Source: Subtercola sp. Z020
Lineage (GTDB): Bacteria > Actinomycetota > Actinomycetes > Actinomycetales > Microbacteriaceae
Length of the DNA stretch: 44,682 nt
Direction of reading: 5' to 3'
Assembly: GCF_002931235.1 (NCBI RefSeq)
Contig: NZ_PSTT01000045.1
Span: 1-44,682 of the forward strand
Positions 1 to 7,841 of this stretch are shown here, piece after piece. The position numbers were made by a program, and so were the translations under genes. The notes beneath the pieces are model-generated. The model was given only the letters and a program-made list of their open reading frames with translations. It searched no databases and was not told the DNA's origin. Positions within the stretch are counted from its first letter, which is position 1; every line of letters begins with the position of its first letter.

Positions 1-21
1 ATGCTGGTGCGGGGGGTGGGG

Positions 22-876
22 TTACTCGGAGAGGGGGGCGGCGGCGATCGTGGCGCGGGCGTTGGCCGCGCGGCGGTCGATCTCGGCGAGGGAGGCGGGA
101 GCCGCCGGCAGGGTCTCACCGCGACGCTTCAGCGCAGCCGCGAGCAGCCAGTCGGCCAGCGCCGGGTTGTTCGCGAGAACCGGCCCGTGCAGGTGGGTTC
201 CCACCAGGTTGCCGACCCAGTAGCCCTCGACCCGGGCATCCGGAGCCACCCGGACGGTGCCCTCAGCGGTCGCGCCCGAGGCCGCGATCGCCGCTGCACC
301 TGCCGTCGCGCCCGCACCGGTCGCCGCGACGTTGCCGCGCCCGTAGACCACCCGGCCGACAGGCGCCGCGTCACGGATGTCGATGTACGACCCGCGGTTC
401 TCGAAACCGACGAGGGTGCCGAGCACCGGCGACTCGACGACGAAGTCGCCGACCACGCGCTCACCGGCGACCACGGTGCTGACCGGGAAGACGCCGGCAC
501 CCGTGAGCACCGTGCCCTCCGCGAGCGTCACCGTCTCGCCGAGCAGCTGAAAGCCGGCTCCGACCGCGAGGAAGGGCACTCCGTGCTGCGCCAGCGCCCG
601 CAGAGGGGGCGCGACGACGCTCAGCCACGGGTGCGTCTCGAGCTGCGCCGAAACGGGGCCGCTGCCGATGAAGACCAGGTCCACCGCCGCGGGCAGGGAG
701 TCGCCGTCTTCGTAGCGCTTCACGTTCACGCTGAGCCCCCGGGCTTCGGCCCGGTGCACGAGGATGTCGACGTTGCCGTTCTCCCCGTTCATGCCGAGCG
801 TGCGCGGGAACAGGTGCAGGATGTTCAGTCGCTCTGCGGCCGGGTGGGCCGAGAGCACGTCTGACCGGTCGCTCAT
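22..876 (-). CDS. gatD: GatD-like amidotransferase subunit lacking the catalytic cysteine
   Basis: In other Gram-positives GatD is the glutaminase half of MurT-GatD, supplying ammonia to amidate the alpha-carboxyl of D-Glu in lipid II. This 284-residue protein has the family shape: FENRG near residue 159, and a THLHGP motif near 228-232 holding the family histidine. The nucleophile elbow, however, reads AVGAGFQLLG (about residues 104-113), where the family has a cysteine (as in ICGGFQ-type motifs); here it is glycine. The protein has no cysteine anywhere. FENH is changed to FENR, and an Ala/Gly-rich insert sits at about 186-206. The start ATG (874-876) overlaps the murT stop by four bases, so the two are surely co-translated. 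Seen: the residues and the overlap. Known: family role. Inferred: it is not a glutaminase, and its role is structural or altered. The gene is intact. Confidence 0.85.
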   Translation of the reverse strand: MSDRSDVLSAHPAAERLNILHLFPRTLGMNGENGNVDILVHRAEARGLSVNVKRYEDGDSLPAAVDLVFIGSGPVSAQLETHPWLSVVAPPLRALAQHGVPFLAVGAGFQLLGETVTLAEGTVLTGAGVFPVSTVVAGERVVGDFVVESPVLGTLVGFENRGSYIDIRDAAPVGRVVYGRGNVAATGAGATAGAAAIAASGATAEGTVRVAPDARVEGYWVGNLVGTHLHGPVLANNPALADWLLAAALKRRGETLPAAPASLAEIDRRAANARATIAAAPLSE

Positions 877-2156
877 GCCTGCCCTCCCCCCTCGAGGTCT
901 TTGAACCCGAGGATCTTGCGGATGCCCATCATCTGCTCGTAGTTCAGGATCATCGTCTTGCGGCCCTTCGTCGGCTTCGGCAGCGCGAGGAACTGCCGCA
1001 CGGCGGCCCGCACGTCGAGATCCACCGTGCCGACCGGGATGCCGGCGTAACCGAGGCGAACCGCGAACTGCCAGGCCTTCGAACCGGTGATGACGTCGAC
1101 GTGCGACAGGTTCGACAGGTCGATGTCGTAGATCCACGACGGATCGGGGGTGCCTTCGTCGATCGCCATGAAGACCTGCTCCGGCTCGGCCTCGAGCGAG
1201 TCGAGGTTCAGCTGCAGGCTCGCCGGGTTCTTCATCATGATGATCTCGATGCTCTCCCCGCCGACCTGCAGCAGTTCACCGCGGCCGTACACGGTCGAGA
1301 GACCGCCGAGGGCCGAGGCGACGCGCTCGGGCTGGAAGTCGCTGCCGAGAATGGATCGGGCCGTCGCGGCGGCGCCCGCGGCATCCAGAGCGTAGTGCAG
1401 CCCCCGCGCGGGCAACCGCACCTCGACCTGATGGCCGTCGATGCTCAGAACCGCGCTGGAGTCGCCGAGGGAGACGACCGTGACTGAGGCCTCGCGCTCC
1501 CCGGCGCCGGCGTGCGAGCTGCCGAAACGGTCGGCCGATGCGACACCGTGCGCGGCACCGGCGATGAGCTCGGGCGAGGCGCCGAAGAACGACACGGCGC
1601 GAGACCCCGGAATACGCTGGTCGAGGTCGACCAGATGGTTGTCGTCGCGGTTCAGGATGAGCGCGTCGGTCGACGTCATGGCGACCTCTTCGAGCATGCG
1701 CACGACCCTGTCGGGCTCGTGGTACCGGTTCAGCTGGTCGATCTGGATGTTCAGGAGCAGCACTGTTCGCGGCTGCAGCAGCTTCGCGATCTTCGGGCCG
1801 TAGCCCTCGTCGACCTCGAGGATCGCAATGTCGGCGTCGAGCTTGCCCGAGAGCGAGACGCTCGACAGCACCGAGGAGGCGATACCCTGCGGCAGGTTGC
1901 CGCCGGACGGGTTCGTGAAGACCTTCAGCCCGTGCTCGCGGAGGATCGCCGCCAGCATGTTCGTGGTCGTCGACTTGCCGTTGGAGCCCGACACGGCCAC
2001 GACGCCGCGCGGAATGGCGGCGATCGTGTTCTGGAGGAACCGCGGCGAGATGTTCAGCGCCACCGTTCCGGGAATCGCAGAACCGCCCCCGCGCAGACGC
2101 GCGGCGACTCGTACAGCGCGGCCGACTGCGACGGCAGCGCTGGTGCGAACGCCCAC
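873..2156 (-). CDS. murT: MurT-like Mur ligase without zinc ribbon
   Basis: MurT is the ATP-dependent Mur-ligase half of the lipid II amidase, activating the D-Glu alpha-carboxyl. The 427-residue product has a P-loop SGSNGKSTTT (about 56-65; family usually GTNGKTT), EVDEGYG (114-120), DQLNRY (140-145), and a C-terminal DUF1727-like part with MMKNPASLQ (307-315), DPSWIYDID (338-346) and VRLGYAG (366-372). The segment at about 190-250, where family members carry a four-cysteine zinc ribbon, holds none; the whole protein is cysteine-free. The GTG start lies five bases after the sigA stop and the gene overlaps gatD, so the three form one operon. Assignment to the family is secure. Whether it amidates D-Glu or joins another amine to it is open; loss of the glutaminase site in its partner argues against standard amidation. 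Confidence 0.88.
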   Translation of the reverse strand: MGVRTSAAVAVGRAVRVAARLRGGGSAIPGTVALNISPRFLQNTIAAIPRGVVAVSGSNGKSTTTNMLAAILREHGLKVFTNPSGGNLPQGIASSVLSSVSLSGKLDADIAILEVDEGYGPKIAKLLQPRTVLLLNIQIDQLNRYHEPDRVVRMLEEVAMTSTDALILNRDDNHLVDLDQRIPGSRAVSFFGASPELIAGAAHGVASADRFGSSHAGAGEREASVTVVSLGDSSAVLSIDGHQVEVRLPARGLHYALDAAGAAATARSILGSDFQPERVASALGGLSTVYGRGELLQVGGESIEIIMMKNPASLQLNLDSLEAEPEQVFMAIDEGTPDPSWIYDIDLSNLSHVDVITGSKAWQFAVRLGYAGIPVGTVDLDVRAAVRQFLALPKPTKGRKTMILNYEQMMGIRKILGFKDLEGGGQA

Positions 2157-2160
2157 CGGT

Positions 2161-3555
2161 CTACTCGAGGTAGTCGCGCAGCGACTGCGACCGCGACGGG
2201 TGCCGGAGCTTGGCCATGGTCTTCGACTCGATCTGACGGATGCGCTCGCGCGTCACACCGAACGTGTCGCCGATCTGGTCGAGGGTCTTCGGCATTCCGT
2301 CGCCGAGGCCGAAGCGCATGCGGATCACGCCGGCCTCCCGCTCGGAGAGCGAGTCGAGCAGCGACTCCAGCTGCTTCTGCAGCATGGTGAAACCGACGGC
2401 GTCGGCGGGAACGACCGCCTCGGTGTCTTCGATCAGGTCGCCGAACTCGCTGTCACCGTCTTCACCCAGTGGAGTGTGCAGTGAGATGGGCTCGCGGCCG
2501 TACTTCTGTACCTCGACGACCTTCTCGGGTGTCATGTCGAGTTCGCGGCTCAGCTCTTCGGGCGTGGGCTCGCGACCGAGGTCCTGCAGCATCTGTCGCT
2601 GCACGCGGGCGAGCTTGTTGATGACCTCGACCATGTGCACCGGGATGCGGATAGTGCGGGCCTGGTCGGCCATGGCACGCGTGATCGCCTGCCTGATCCA
2701 CCAGGTGGCGTAGGTGCTGAACTTGAAGCCCTTGGTGTAGTCGAACTTCTCGACGGCACGGATGAGGCCGAGGTTGCCCTCCTGGATCAGGTCGAGGAAC
2801 TGCATGCCGCGACCGGTGTAGCGCTTCGCCAGGCTGACGACCAGGCGCAGGTTGGCGCCGAGCAGGTGGCTCTTGGCGCGCTGGCCGTCTTTGGCGACCC
2901 ACTGCAGCTCGCGCTTGACCTGCGGGGTGAGGTTGTCGGCGTTCGCCAGCTTGTCTTCGGCGAACAGGCCCGCCTCGATGCGCATGGCGAGCTCGACCTC
3001 CTCGGCAGCGTTCAGCAGGGCGACCTTGCCGATCTGCTTCAGGTAGTCCTTGACGGGGTCGGCTGTCGCGCCGGTGATGGCGCTCGAGTAGACCGGAACG
3101 TCGTCATCGTCGTCGACGATCGAGAGCACGAGGGCGCCCGAGGGCAGCGTCTCTGCGCCGGCCGGGGCCTTGGTCTCCTCGTCTGTGTCGTCGTCGGTCG
3201 CGACGGCCTCGGGGTCGACGACGACCACGGCGGCCACGACGTCGTCGGTGTCGTCGCCGCTGGTCTCGTCGGTGCTCGAGTCGTCGGTGTCGACCTCTGT
3301 CACGTCATCGATGTCGACGACGTCTTCTTCGTCGGACTCGGGGCCGGCCTTCGCCTTGCTGGCGGTCGCCTTGCCCTTGGCGGCGGTCTTGGTCGCCGTG
3401 CCGGCGGGCGCCTTGGCGCCGGCGGCGGTCTTCGCGGCGGCGGCAGCCTTGGCGGCAGCAGCCTTCGTCGGAGCCTTGGCGGCGGGGGTCTTGGTCGCGG
3501 ATGCGGGAGTCTTCGTGGCAGCGGCGGTGGCCGCGGGAGCCTTCGTGGTGGCCAT
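2161..3555 (-). CDS. sigA: Primary RNA polymerase sigma factor (SigA/RpoD)
   Basis: Housekeeping sigma-70 factor of 464 residues. Region 2 is clear ([33 protein letters not shown], then the 2.4 helix with [12 protein letters not shown]), region 3 follows, and region 4.2 ends in [12 protein letters not shown]. The N-terminal 160 or so residues are low complexity: Ala/Lys/Thr/Pro-rich for about 80 residues, then very acidic with DD/EE runs, as in other actinobacterial SigA proteins. I chose ATG at 3553-3555 because AAAGGTGA sits five bases upstream; a GTG three codons earlier is in frame but overlaps that site. It leads murT and gatD. The upstream region has unusual repeats (3616-3772). Confidence 0.97.
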   Translation of the reverse strand: MATTKAPAATAAATKTPASATKTPAAKAPTKAAAAKAAAAAKTAAGAKAPAGTATKTAAKGKATASKAKAGPESDEEDVVDIDDVTEVDTDDSSTDETSGDDTDDVVAAVVVVDPEAVATDDDTDEETKAPAGAETLPSGALVLSIVDDDDDVPVYSSAITGATADPVKDYLKQIGKVALLNAAEEVELAMRIEAGLFAEDKLANADNLTPQVKRELQWVAKDGQRAKSHLLGANLRLVVSLAKRYTGRGMQFLDLIQEGNLGLIRAVEKFDYTKGFKFSTYATWWIRQAITRAMADQARTIRIPVHMVEVINKLARVQRQMLQDLGREPTPEELSRELDMTPEKVVEVQKYGREPISLHTPLGEDGDSEFGDLIEDTEAVVPADAVGFTMLQKQLESLLDSLSEREAGVIRMRFGLGDGMPKTLDQIGDTFGVTRERIRQIESKTMAKLRHPSRSQSLRDYLE

Positions 3556-3615
3556 ACTGATCACCTTTCACACTGGAGGAGGTAACGGGAGGAACCGAAC
3601 GGCACCCCCGCGCCA

Positions 3616-3772
3616 ATGTCAACCAGAGTTGTTTTTTGACATTACTAAGACCCATGTCAAGTGCCGGGTTTTTGCGTGGCCGACGTACAGGCCACCCCAA
3701 CACAAGAACGGGTCTCTGGTGACAATTATTGCACGGATTGCGAACCTTGGCTGACAAGTGGCGCTCTTGTCA
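3616..3772 (-). promoter_or_regulatory. sigA upstream region with clustered TGACA-type repeats
   Basis: The 210-bp gap before sigA holds six copies of a TTGACA/TTGTCA-like heptamer within 160 bp: ATGTCAA at 3616-3622 and 3654-3660, TTGACAT at 3636-3642, TGACAAT at 3720-3726, and a perfect palindrome TGACAAG-N7-CTTGTCA at 3752-3772 that also covers the stop codon of the MFS gene. Some copies may serve as -35 boxes for sigA (minus strand), but the inverted arrangement suggests operators. No convincing -10 could be fixed. The region is more AT-rich than its surroundings. Confidence 0.45.
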
Positions 3773-5083
3773 AGTCCGCTTTCTGGTCCATGCTGCAGAG
3801 AGTGCAACCCACAGGGGGCCGACCGATATTCCCTCGTCCTCCTCCAGCTGCAGTCGCGCCCGGCGTCGTGCGTTCAGCAGGAACAGCACTCCGATGCCGA
3901 TCACGACGTACTGAACGGCGAACGCGACGCGAAAGGCGCTGACGTCGTAGAGGTTGGCGCTCCACCCGGCGCTGTGCAGGGCATCCAGAATCACCCCGAT
4001 GAGAAAGAGCATCACGAAGCTCGCCGTGAACCCGCCCACGTTCACCACGCCGTTCGCCGACCCGAGCGTCTGCGGGGGGTTGAAGGTGCGGGCGAAGTCG
4101 AACCCGATCAGCGAGCCGGGGCCGCCCGCTCCCATCGCAACGACCAGCAGCACGATCAGCCAGAGCGGTGGAGTGCCCGGCCAGACGAGCACCGCCGTCC
4201 ACACGACGCCCAGCATGACCACGATGCCGAGCACCAGGTTCGAGCGGCGCATCGGGAACCGCGCCGTGAGCAGCCCGAGGATCGGTCCCGAGATGAGACC
4301 GACCACGACGATGACCACGAGCAGCCCCGAGGCGAGCGTCGGGCTGTACCCGAGGGCCGAGACCATGAACGGAAAACCCCAGAACAGGGCGAAGACCGTT
4401 CCCGACGACTGGGTCACGAAGTGCGACCAGAAGCCCAACTGTGTGCCCGGTCGCCGCAGGGTCGGGCCGAGGCGCTTCAACACCGCCGCGAGCGTGGGCG
4501 TCTCGATCGCCGCGACCCCGGCCGGCCGGTCGCTCAACACGATCAGGCTCAGGATGAACGCCAGCAGCGCCACGGAGGCCGCCGAGGTGAACGCGACCGA
4601 CCAGCCGGCGGAGTGCAGCACGATCGCGAACGGAACGGCGCTCAGAATCTGCCCGATCGCCCCGAGGTTGCCCATCCACTGCGACAGCTGAGGCACGATG
4701 CGACCCGAGAACCACGAGTTCACGAGCCGGATGACCGAGATGAAGATCGCCGAGTCGCCGGCGCCGACCAGCACGCGGCCGAGGATGGCCGGACCGATGT
4801 CGGTCGAGAACGCGAGAGTGAGCTGGCCGACCACCATAATGGCCGTGCCGGCGACCACCAGGGCCTTCGGCCCGATCCGGTCGATCAGGATGCCGTTCGG
4901 AATCTGCAGTGCGGCGTACACGATCAACTGGACGACGGCCAGACTCGACAGAACAGCCGCCGACGCGTCGAACCGTTCGGCCGCAGAGACGCCGGCGACC
5001 CCGAGGGTGCTCCGTTCGAGCACGGCGGAGACATAGGCCACGGCGGCCACGGCGAAGACGAACCACGACCGCTTTGAGTTCAC
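3770..5083 (-). CDS. MFS family transporter
   Basis: A 437-residue polytopic inner-membrane protein with about 12 hydrophobic segments and two six-helix halves. After helix 2 there is a GILIDRIGPK loop (about 64-73), which matches the MFS G-x-x-x-D-R-x-G-x-K signature. It starts at GTG (5081-5083) as MNSKRSW, and the C-terminal tail is basic and charged. Substrate cannot be told from sequence; the family includes nitrate/nitrite, sugar phosphate and drug carriers. It stands alone on the minus strand upstream of sigA, and its stop lies inside the palindrome at 3752-3772. No weak initiation or frame damage was seen beyond the GTG start. Confidence 0.85.
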   Translation of the reverse strand: MNSKRSWFVFAVAAVAYVSAVLERSTLGVAGVSAAERFDASAAVLSSLAVVQLIVYAALQIPNGILIDRIGPKALVVAGTAIMVVGQLTLAFSTDIGPAILGRVLVGAGDSAIFISVIRLVNSWFSGRIVPQLSQWMGNLGAIGQILSAVPFAIVLHSAGWSVAFTSAASVALLAFILSLIVLSDRPAGVAAIETPTLAAVLKRLGPTLRRPGTQLGFWSHFVTQSSGTVFALFWGFPFMVSALGYSPTLASGLLVVIVVVGLISGPILGLLTARFPMRRSNLVLGIVVMLGVVWTAVLVWPGTPPLWLIVLLVVAMGAGGPGSLIGFDFARTFNPPQTLGSANGVVNVGGFTASFVMLFLIGVILDALHSAGWSANLYDVSAFRVAFAVQYVVIGIGVLFLLNARRRARLQLEEDEGISVGPLWVALSAAWTRKRT

Positions 5084-5143
5084 CCACCAAGTTTACCGGC
5101 GGGGCGGGAGGGGCGCGTCTCAGCCGGCCCTCCCCGTTTGCCG

Positions 5144-6079
5144 CTACAGCCCGACGAAACCGGGACCCGAGTCATCGCCCCGGCGCTTGATCGCGAGAAA
5201 GTTCTCGAGCTCGGCGGCGATCTCGTCGGCCGACGGCAGCTCGCCGTCTTCATCGGTGAGCGGCGACCGCAGGCCGGCGTTCTCCATATAGCTGTCGTGC
5301 CGCTCTTCGAGGGTGCCGACGAGCTTCTCGAGTTCGGTGTTCGACTTCACCTGCTGGTCGATCTTCGTCAGGAACTCCCGACCCTCTTCGCGCAGCCGGT
5401 CAGTCGGAAAGATCAACCCGGTCGCCGCACTGATGCTCTCGAGGGAGGCGACCGCGGCCAGCGGGTACTCCGTGTCTGCGAGGTAGTGCGGGATGAGCAG
5501 AACGAACCCCGCGACCGGGTGCCCGAGCTGCTGCAGCCGATACTCGACGAGGTGCAGGGCGTTGGCCGGCACCTGCGTGTGCGGCCGCCAGACCGACATC
5601 GCATCGGTCAGCTCGACACGGTTGCCGCTCACGGTCACACTGATCGGCCGCGTGTGCGGAACGGGCATCGGAATGGCGTGCACCCACGTCGTGGTCTTCA
5701 CCTGGAAGCGATCGACAAGGCCGAGCACGGCCGCCGTGAACTGCTCCCAGCGGAAGTCGGGCTCGAAGCCGTGCAGGAACAGGAACTGCTGCCCGATCTC
5801 GTCGCTGACGAGAAAGAGACGGAGGGTCTGCGGCTGGTAGTCGGTGAGGTGGTCCTGGTCGAAGTCGACGATCGGCCGGCGAGCCCGGTAGTCGAGCAGG
5901 GTGTCGGCGTCGAACTCGGCGACCACACGGTTGTTGAGCGTGTCGAGCACGTAGTCGCCGAACTGGCTGACGGCCGCCCCCGCGTCTGTGAAGCCCGTGA
6001 GGGCGGCCACGAGCGGCAGGCCCTCCGGGATCATGCCGACCTCGTCTGCCAATTCGAACAACTCAGTCGGATCCTTCAT
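5144..6079 (-). CDS. PAC2 family protein (proteasome assembly chaperone-like)
   Basis: The 311-residue product matches actinobacterial PAC2 (DUF75-type) proteins, with ALTGFTDAG near residue 26, SDEIGQQFLFLHGFEPDFRWE near 91, VPHTRP near 141 and HLVEYRLQQLGHPVAGFVLLIPHYL near 175. The family is named for eukaryotic proteasome assembly chaperones; the bacterial function is not established. The C-terminal third is charged and probably helical. The start ATG (6077-6079) is six bases after a TAGAGT box, giving a likely leaderless mRNA divergent from pepA. Some phages of the name in databases call it ATP-grasp-like, which I see no motif to support. Confidence 0.85.
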   Translation of the reverse strand: MKDPTELFELADEVGMIPEGLPLVAALTGFTDAGAAVSQFGDYVLDTLNNRVVAEFDADTLLDYRARRPIVDFDQDHLTDYQPQTLRLFLVSDEIGQQFLFLHGFEPDFRWEQFTAAVLGLVDRFQVKTTTWVHAIPMPVPHTRPISVTVSGNRVELTDAMSVWRPHTQVPANALHLVEYRLQQLGHPVAGFVLLIPHYLADTEYPLAAVASLESISAATGLIFPTDRLREEGREFLTKIDQQVKSNTELEKLVGTLEERHDSYMENAGLRSPLTDEDGELPSADEIAAELENFLAIKRRGDDSGPGFVGL

Positions 6080-6085
6080 GTTTCC

Positions 6086-6091
6086 ACTCTA
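6086..6091 (-). promoter_or_regulatory. -10 box, leaderless start of PAC2 gene
   Basis: TAGAGT on the minus strand, six bases before the ATG at 6079. With the usual 6-7 nt from -10 to transcription start, the mRNA would begin at or next to the start codon. No ribosome-binding site precedes the ATG. Confidence 0.6.
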
Positions 6092-6203
6092 ATCAGCTTG
6101 CCGCCCGGCTGGCCCGGGTGGCGTCCGCCCGTGGCGAACGTTCCCCCGGCACAGCGGGAAGGCAGGCCCGGGCGGCCCGCCTCGCACTGCACATCGGCGT
6201 AGC

Positions 6204-6209
6204 TAGGGT
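6204..6209 (+). promoter_or_regulatory. -10 box, leaderless start of pepA
   Basis: TAGGGT followed by seven bases and the ATG at 6217, with no purine-rich Shine-Dalgarno in between, as expected for a leaderless transcript. It lies in a shared divergent promoter region with the PAC2 gene. Confidence 0.6.
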
Positions 6210-6216
6210 TAAGCAC

Positions 6217-7740
6217 ATGAGTCTTCCGAGTATTTCCGTCAGCCCCCAGCCCGCCGCAGAGATCGACGCCGACGCCCTCGTGCTCGCCGCCGCGAGTGTC
6301 GACGATCGTGTGGTGATCCTCGGCGACGATGCCGTGCCCCACGAGGCGCGATCCGCGCTCGAAGCCCAGTTCGAGGGCCTCGGGTTCGGCGGCAAGAAAG
6401 ACGAGGTGCAGCGCATCGGGTCGGTCGCCGGCATCCATTCGCCCATCGTGATCGTCGTCGGGCTCGGCCAGCAGGAGGCGACTCCGGATGCCCTCCGGTA
6501 CGCCGCAGGTGCCGCAACGCGCCGGGCGCGGGGCTTCGAGACGGTCGCGCTCGGTCTGCCCGTCACGAGCGCTGCGGATGCTCGGGCCGTGCTGGAGGGC
6601 GCAGCCATGGGTGCCTACGACTACACCGAGTACCGGGCCTCGTCGCTCGAGGGCCGCCCGGTCGCTGCCTCATCGCTCGTGCTGGGCGCATCCGGAACCG
6701 CCTCTGTCTCGACCGACGACCTCGAGGCGGCCGTCGCGGCCGCCCTCGAGACCGCCCGGGCCGTCGCGCTCGTGCGCGACCTGGTCAACGCCTCGCCCCT
6801 CGATCTGTACCCGGCGTCGCTCGTTGAGCGAGCGCAGGCCGCGGCGGAAGGCCTCCCGGTGACGCTGAAGGTGTGGGAGGTGCCGGAGCTCGAGGCAGAC
6901 GGGTTCGGCGGCATCCTCGGTGTCGGGCAGGGTTCGACCCGGCCGCCCCGCCTGATGCGCGTCTCGTACGAGCCCGAGGGAGCATCCCAGCACCTGGCCC
7001 TCGTCGGCAAGGGCATCACGTTCGACTCGGGCGGACTCTCGCTGAAGCCGGCCGCCTCGATGATCGGCATGAAGAACGACATGACCGGGGCCGCCACCGT
7101 TCTGGCCGTCGCCCTCGCCGCCGCTGCTCTCGCTCTGCCCCTGCGGGTCACAGCCTGGCTCTGCATCGCGGAGAACATGCCGTCGGGGTCGGCGATCCGG
7201 CCGGGCGACGTGCTGACGATCCACGGAGGGAAGACGGTGGAGGTGCTGAACACCGATGCGGAGGGTCGCCTGGTGCTCGCCGACGGGCTCGTCGCCGCCA
7301 GCGAGGAGCAGCCGGATGCGATCATCGACGTCGCCACCCTCACCGGCGCCCAGGTGACGGCCCTCGGCAACCGGTACGTCGGAGTGATGGGCTCGAACGA
7401 ACTGGTCGCGTCGGTACTGGCGTCGGCGGCGGGCACGGCGGAGACGCTCTGGCACATGCCGATGCCTGCAGAGCTCCGACCCCTGCTCAACTCGGACATC
7501 GCCGACCTGCAGAACATCAAGCCCGGCAACACCGCAGGCGGCATGCTGATCGCGGCAATCTTCCTGCGGGAGTTCGTGGGGCAGACCGCAGACGGCAGCG
7601 GGCCGATCCCGTGGGCGCATCTCGACATCGCGGGGCCGGCCGTGAACGGCGGCGACGGGTACGGCTTCACCGGGAAAGGCCCCACGGGAGTGGCCGTTCG
7701 CACCCTCATCGACCTGGCAGAACGGATGTCGGGGAAGTGA
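6217..7740 (+). CDS. pepA: Leucyl (cytosol) aminopeptidase, M17 family
   Basis: A 507-residue cytosolic di-metal aminopeptidase that trims N-terminal residues, especially Leu, from peptides. Motifs: GKGITFDSGGLSLKP (about 263-277, metal-binding Lys and Asp), MKNDMTGAATV (about 285-295), the M17 signature NTDAEGRLVLADGL (about 345-358, metal Asp/Glu and catalytic Arg), and TLTGAQVTALG. The N-terminal 180 residues form the variable family domain. I used ATG at 6217 because a TAGGGT box sits seven bases upstream and the conserved N-domain begins here; an in-frame extension to 6118 reads as Arg/Ala-rich noise. It is convergent with nothing and is followed by the lpd promoter within 8 bases of the stop. 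Confidence 0.96.
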   Translation: MSLPSISVSPQPAAEIDADALVLAAASVDDRVVILGDDAVPHEARSALEAQFEGLGFGGKKDEVQRIGSVAGIHSPIVIVVGLGQQEATPDALRYAAGAATRRARGFETVALGLPVTSAADARAVLEGAAMGAYDYTEYRASSLEGRPVAASSLVLGASGTASVSTDDLEAAVAAALETARAVALVRDLVNASPLDLYPASLVERAQAAAEGLPVTLKVWEVPELEADGFGGILGVGQGSTRPPRLMRVSYEPEGASQHLALVGKGITFDSGGLSLKPAASMIGMKNDMTGAATVLAVALAAAALALPLRVTAWLCIAENMPSGSAIRPGDVLTIHGGKTVEVLNTDAEGRLVLADGLVAASEEQPDAIIDVATLTGAQVTALGNRYVGVMGSNELVASVLASAAGTAETLWHMPMPAELRPLLNSDIADLQNIKPGNTAGGMLIAAIFLREFVGQTADGSGPIPWAHLDIAGPAVNGGDGYGFTGKGPTGVAVRTLIDLAERMSGK

Positions 7741-7747
7741 GTCGTAG

Positions 7748-7753
7748 TAGGCT
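7748..7753 (+). promoter_or_regulatory. -10 box for lpd
   Basis: TAGGCT a few bases after the pepA stop. A start about 7 nt downstream would give a leader of roughly 80 nt before the lpd GTG at 7842. Confidence 0.45.
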
Positions 7754-7785
7754 CGGAAGGGCGAAAAAATAACTCGCCGTCAAGA

Positions 7786-7805
7786 CACCTGCGCAGCTGC
7801 GGGTG
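7786..7805 (+). other. Hairpin in lpd leader
   Basis: CACCTGC and GCGGGTG pair (seven pairs, one G-U) around the six-base loop GCAGCT, inside the likely 5' leader of lpd and 36 nt before the start codon. No T-run follows, so it is not an ordinary terminator; its role is unknown. Confidence 0.35.
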
Positions 7806-7841
7806 CAGTCACCATGCTCGATGCATAAGGGAGTCTCTCAA

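Noticed and set aside
1-864. 287-codon open frame opposite gatD, Arg/Asp-rich
   Set aside because: It is the antisense of gatD in a GC-rich genome; the composition is that of a shadow frame and no family matches. Several similar antisense frames exist along the window (for example opposite glnE, nadE and aceE).
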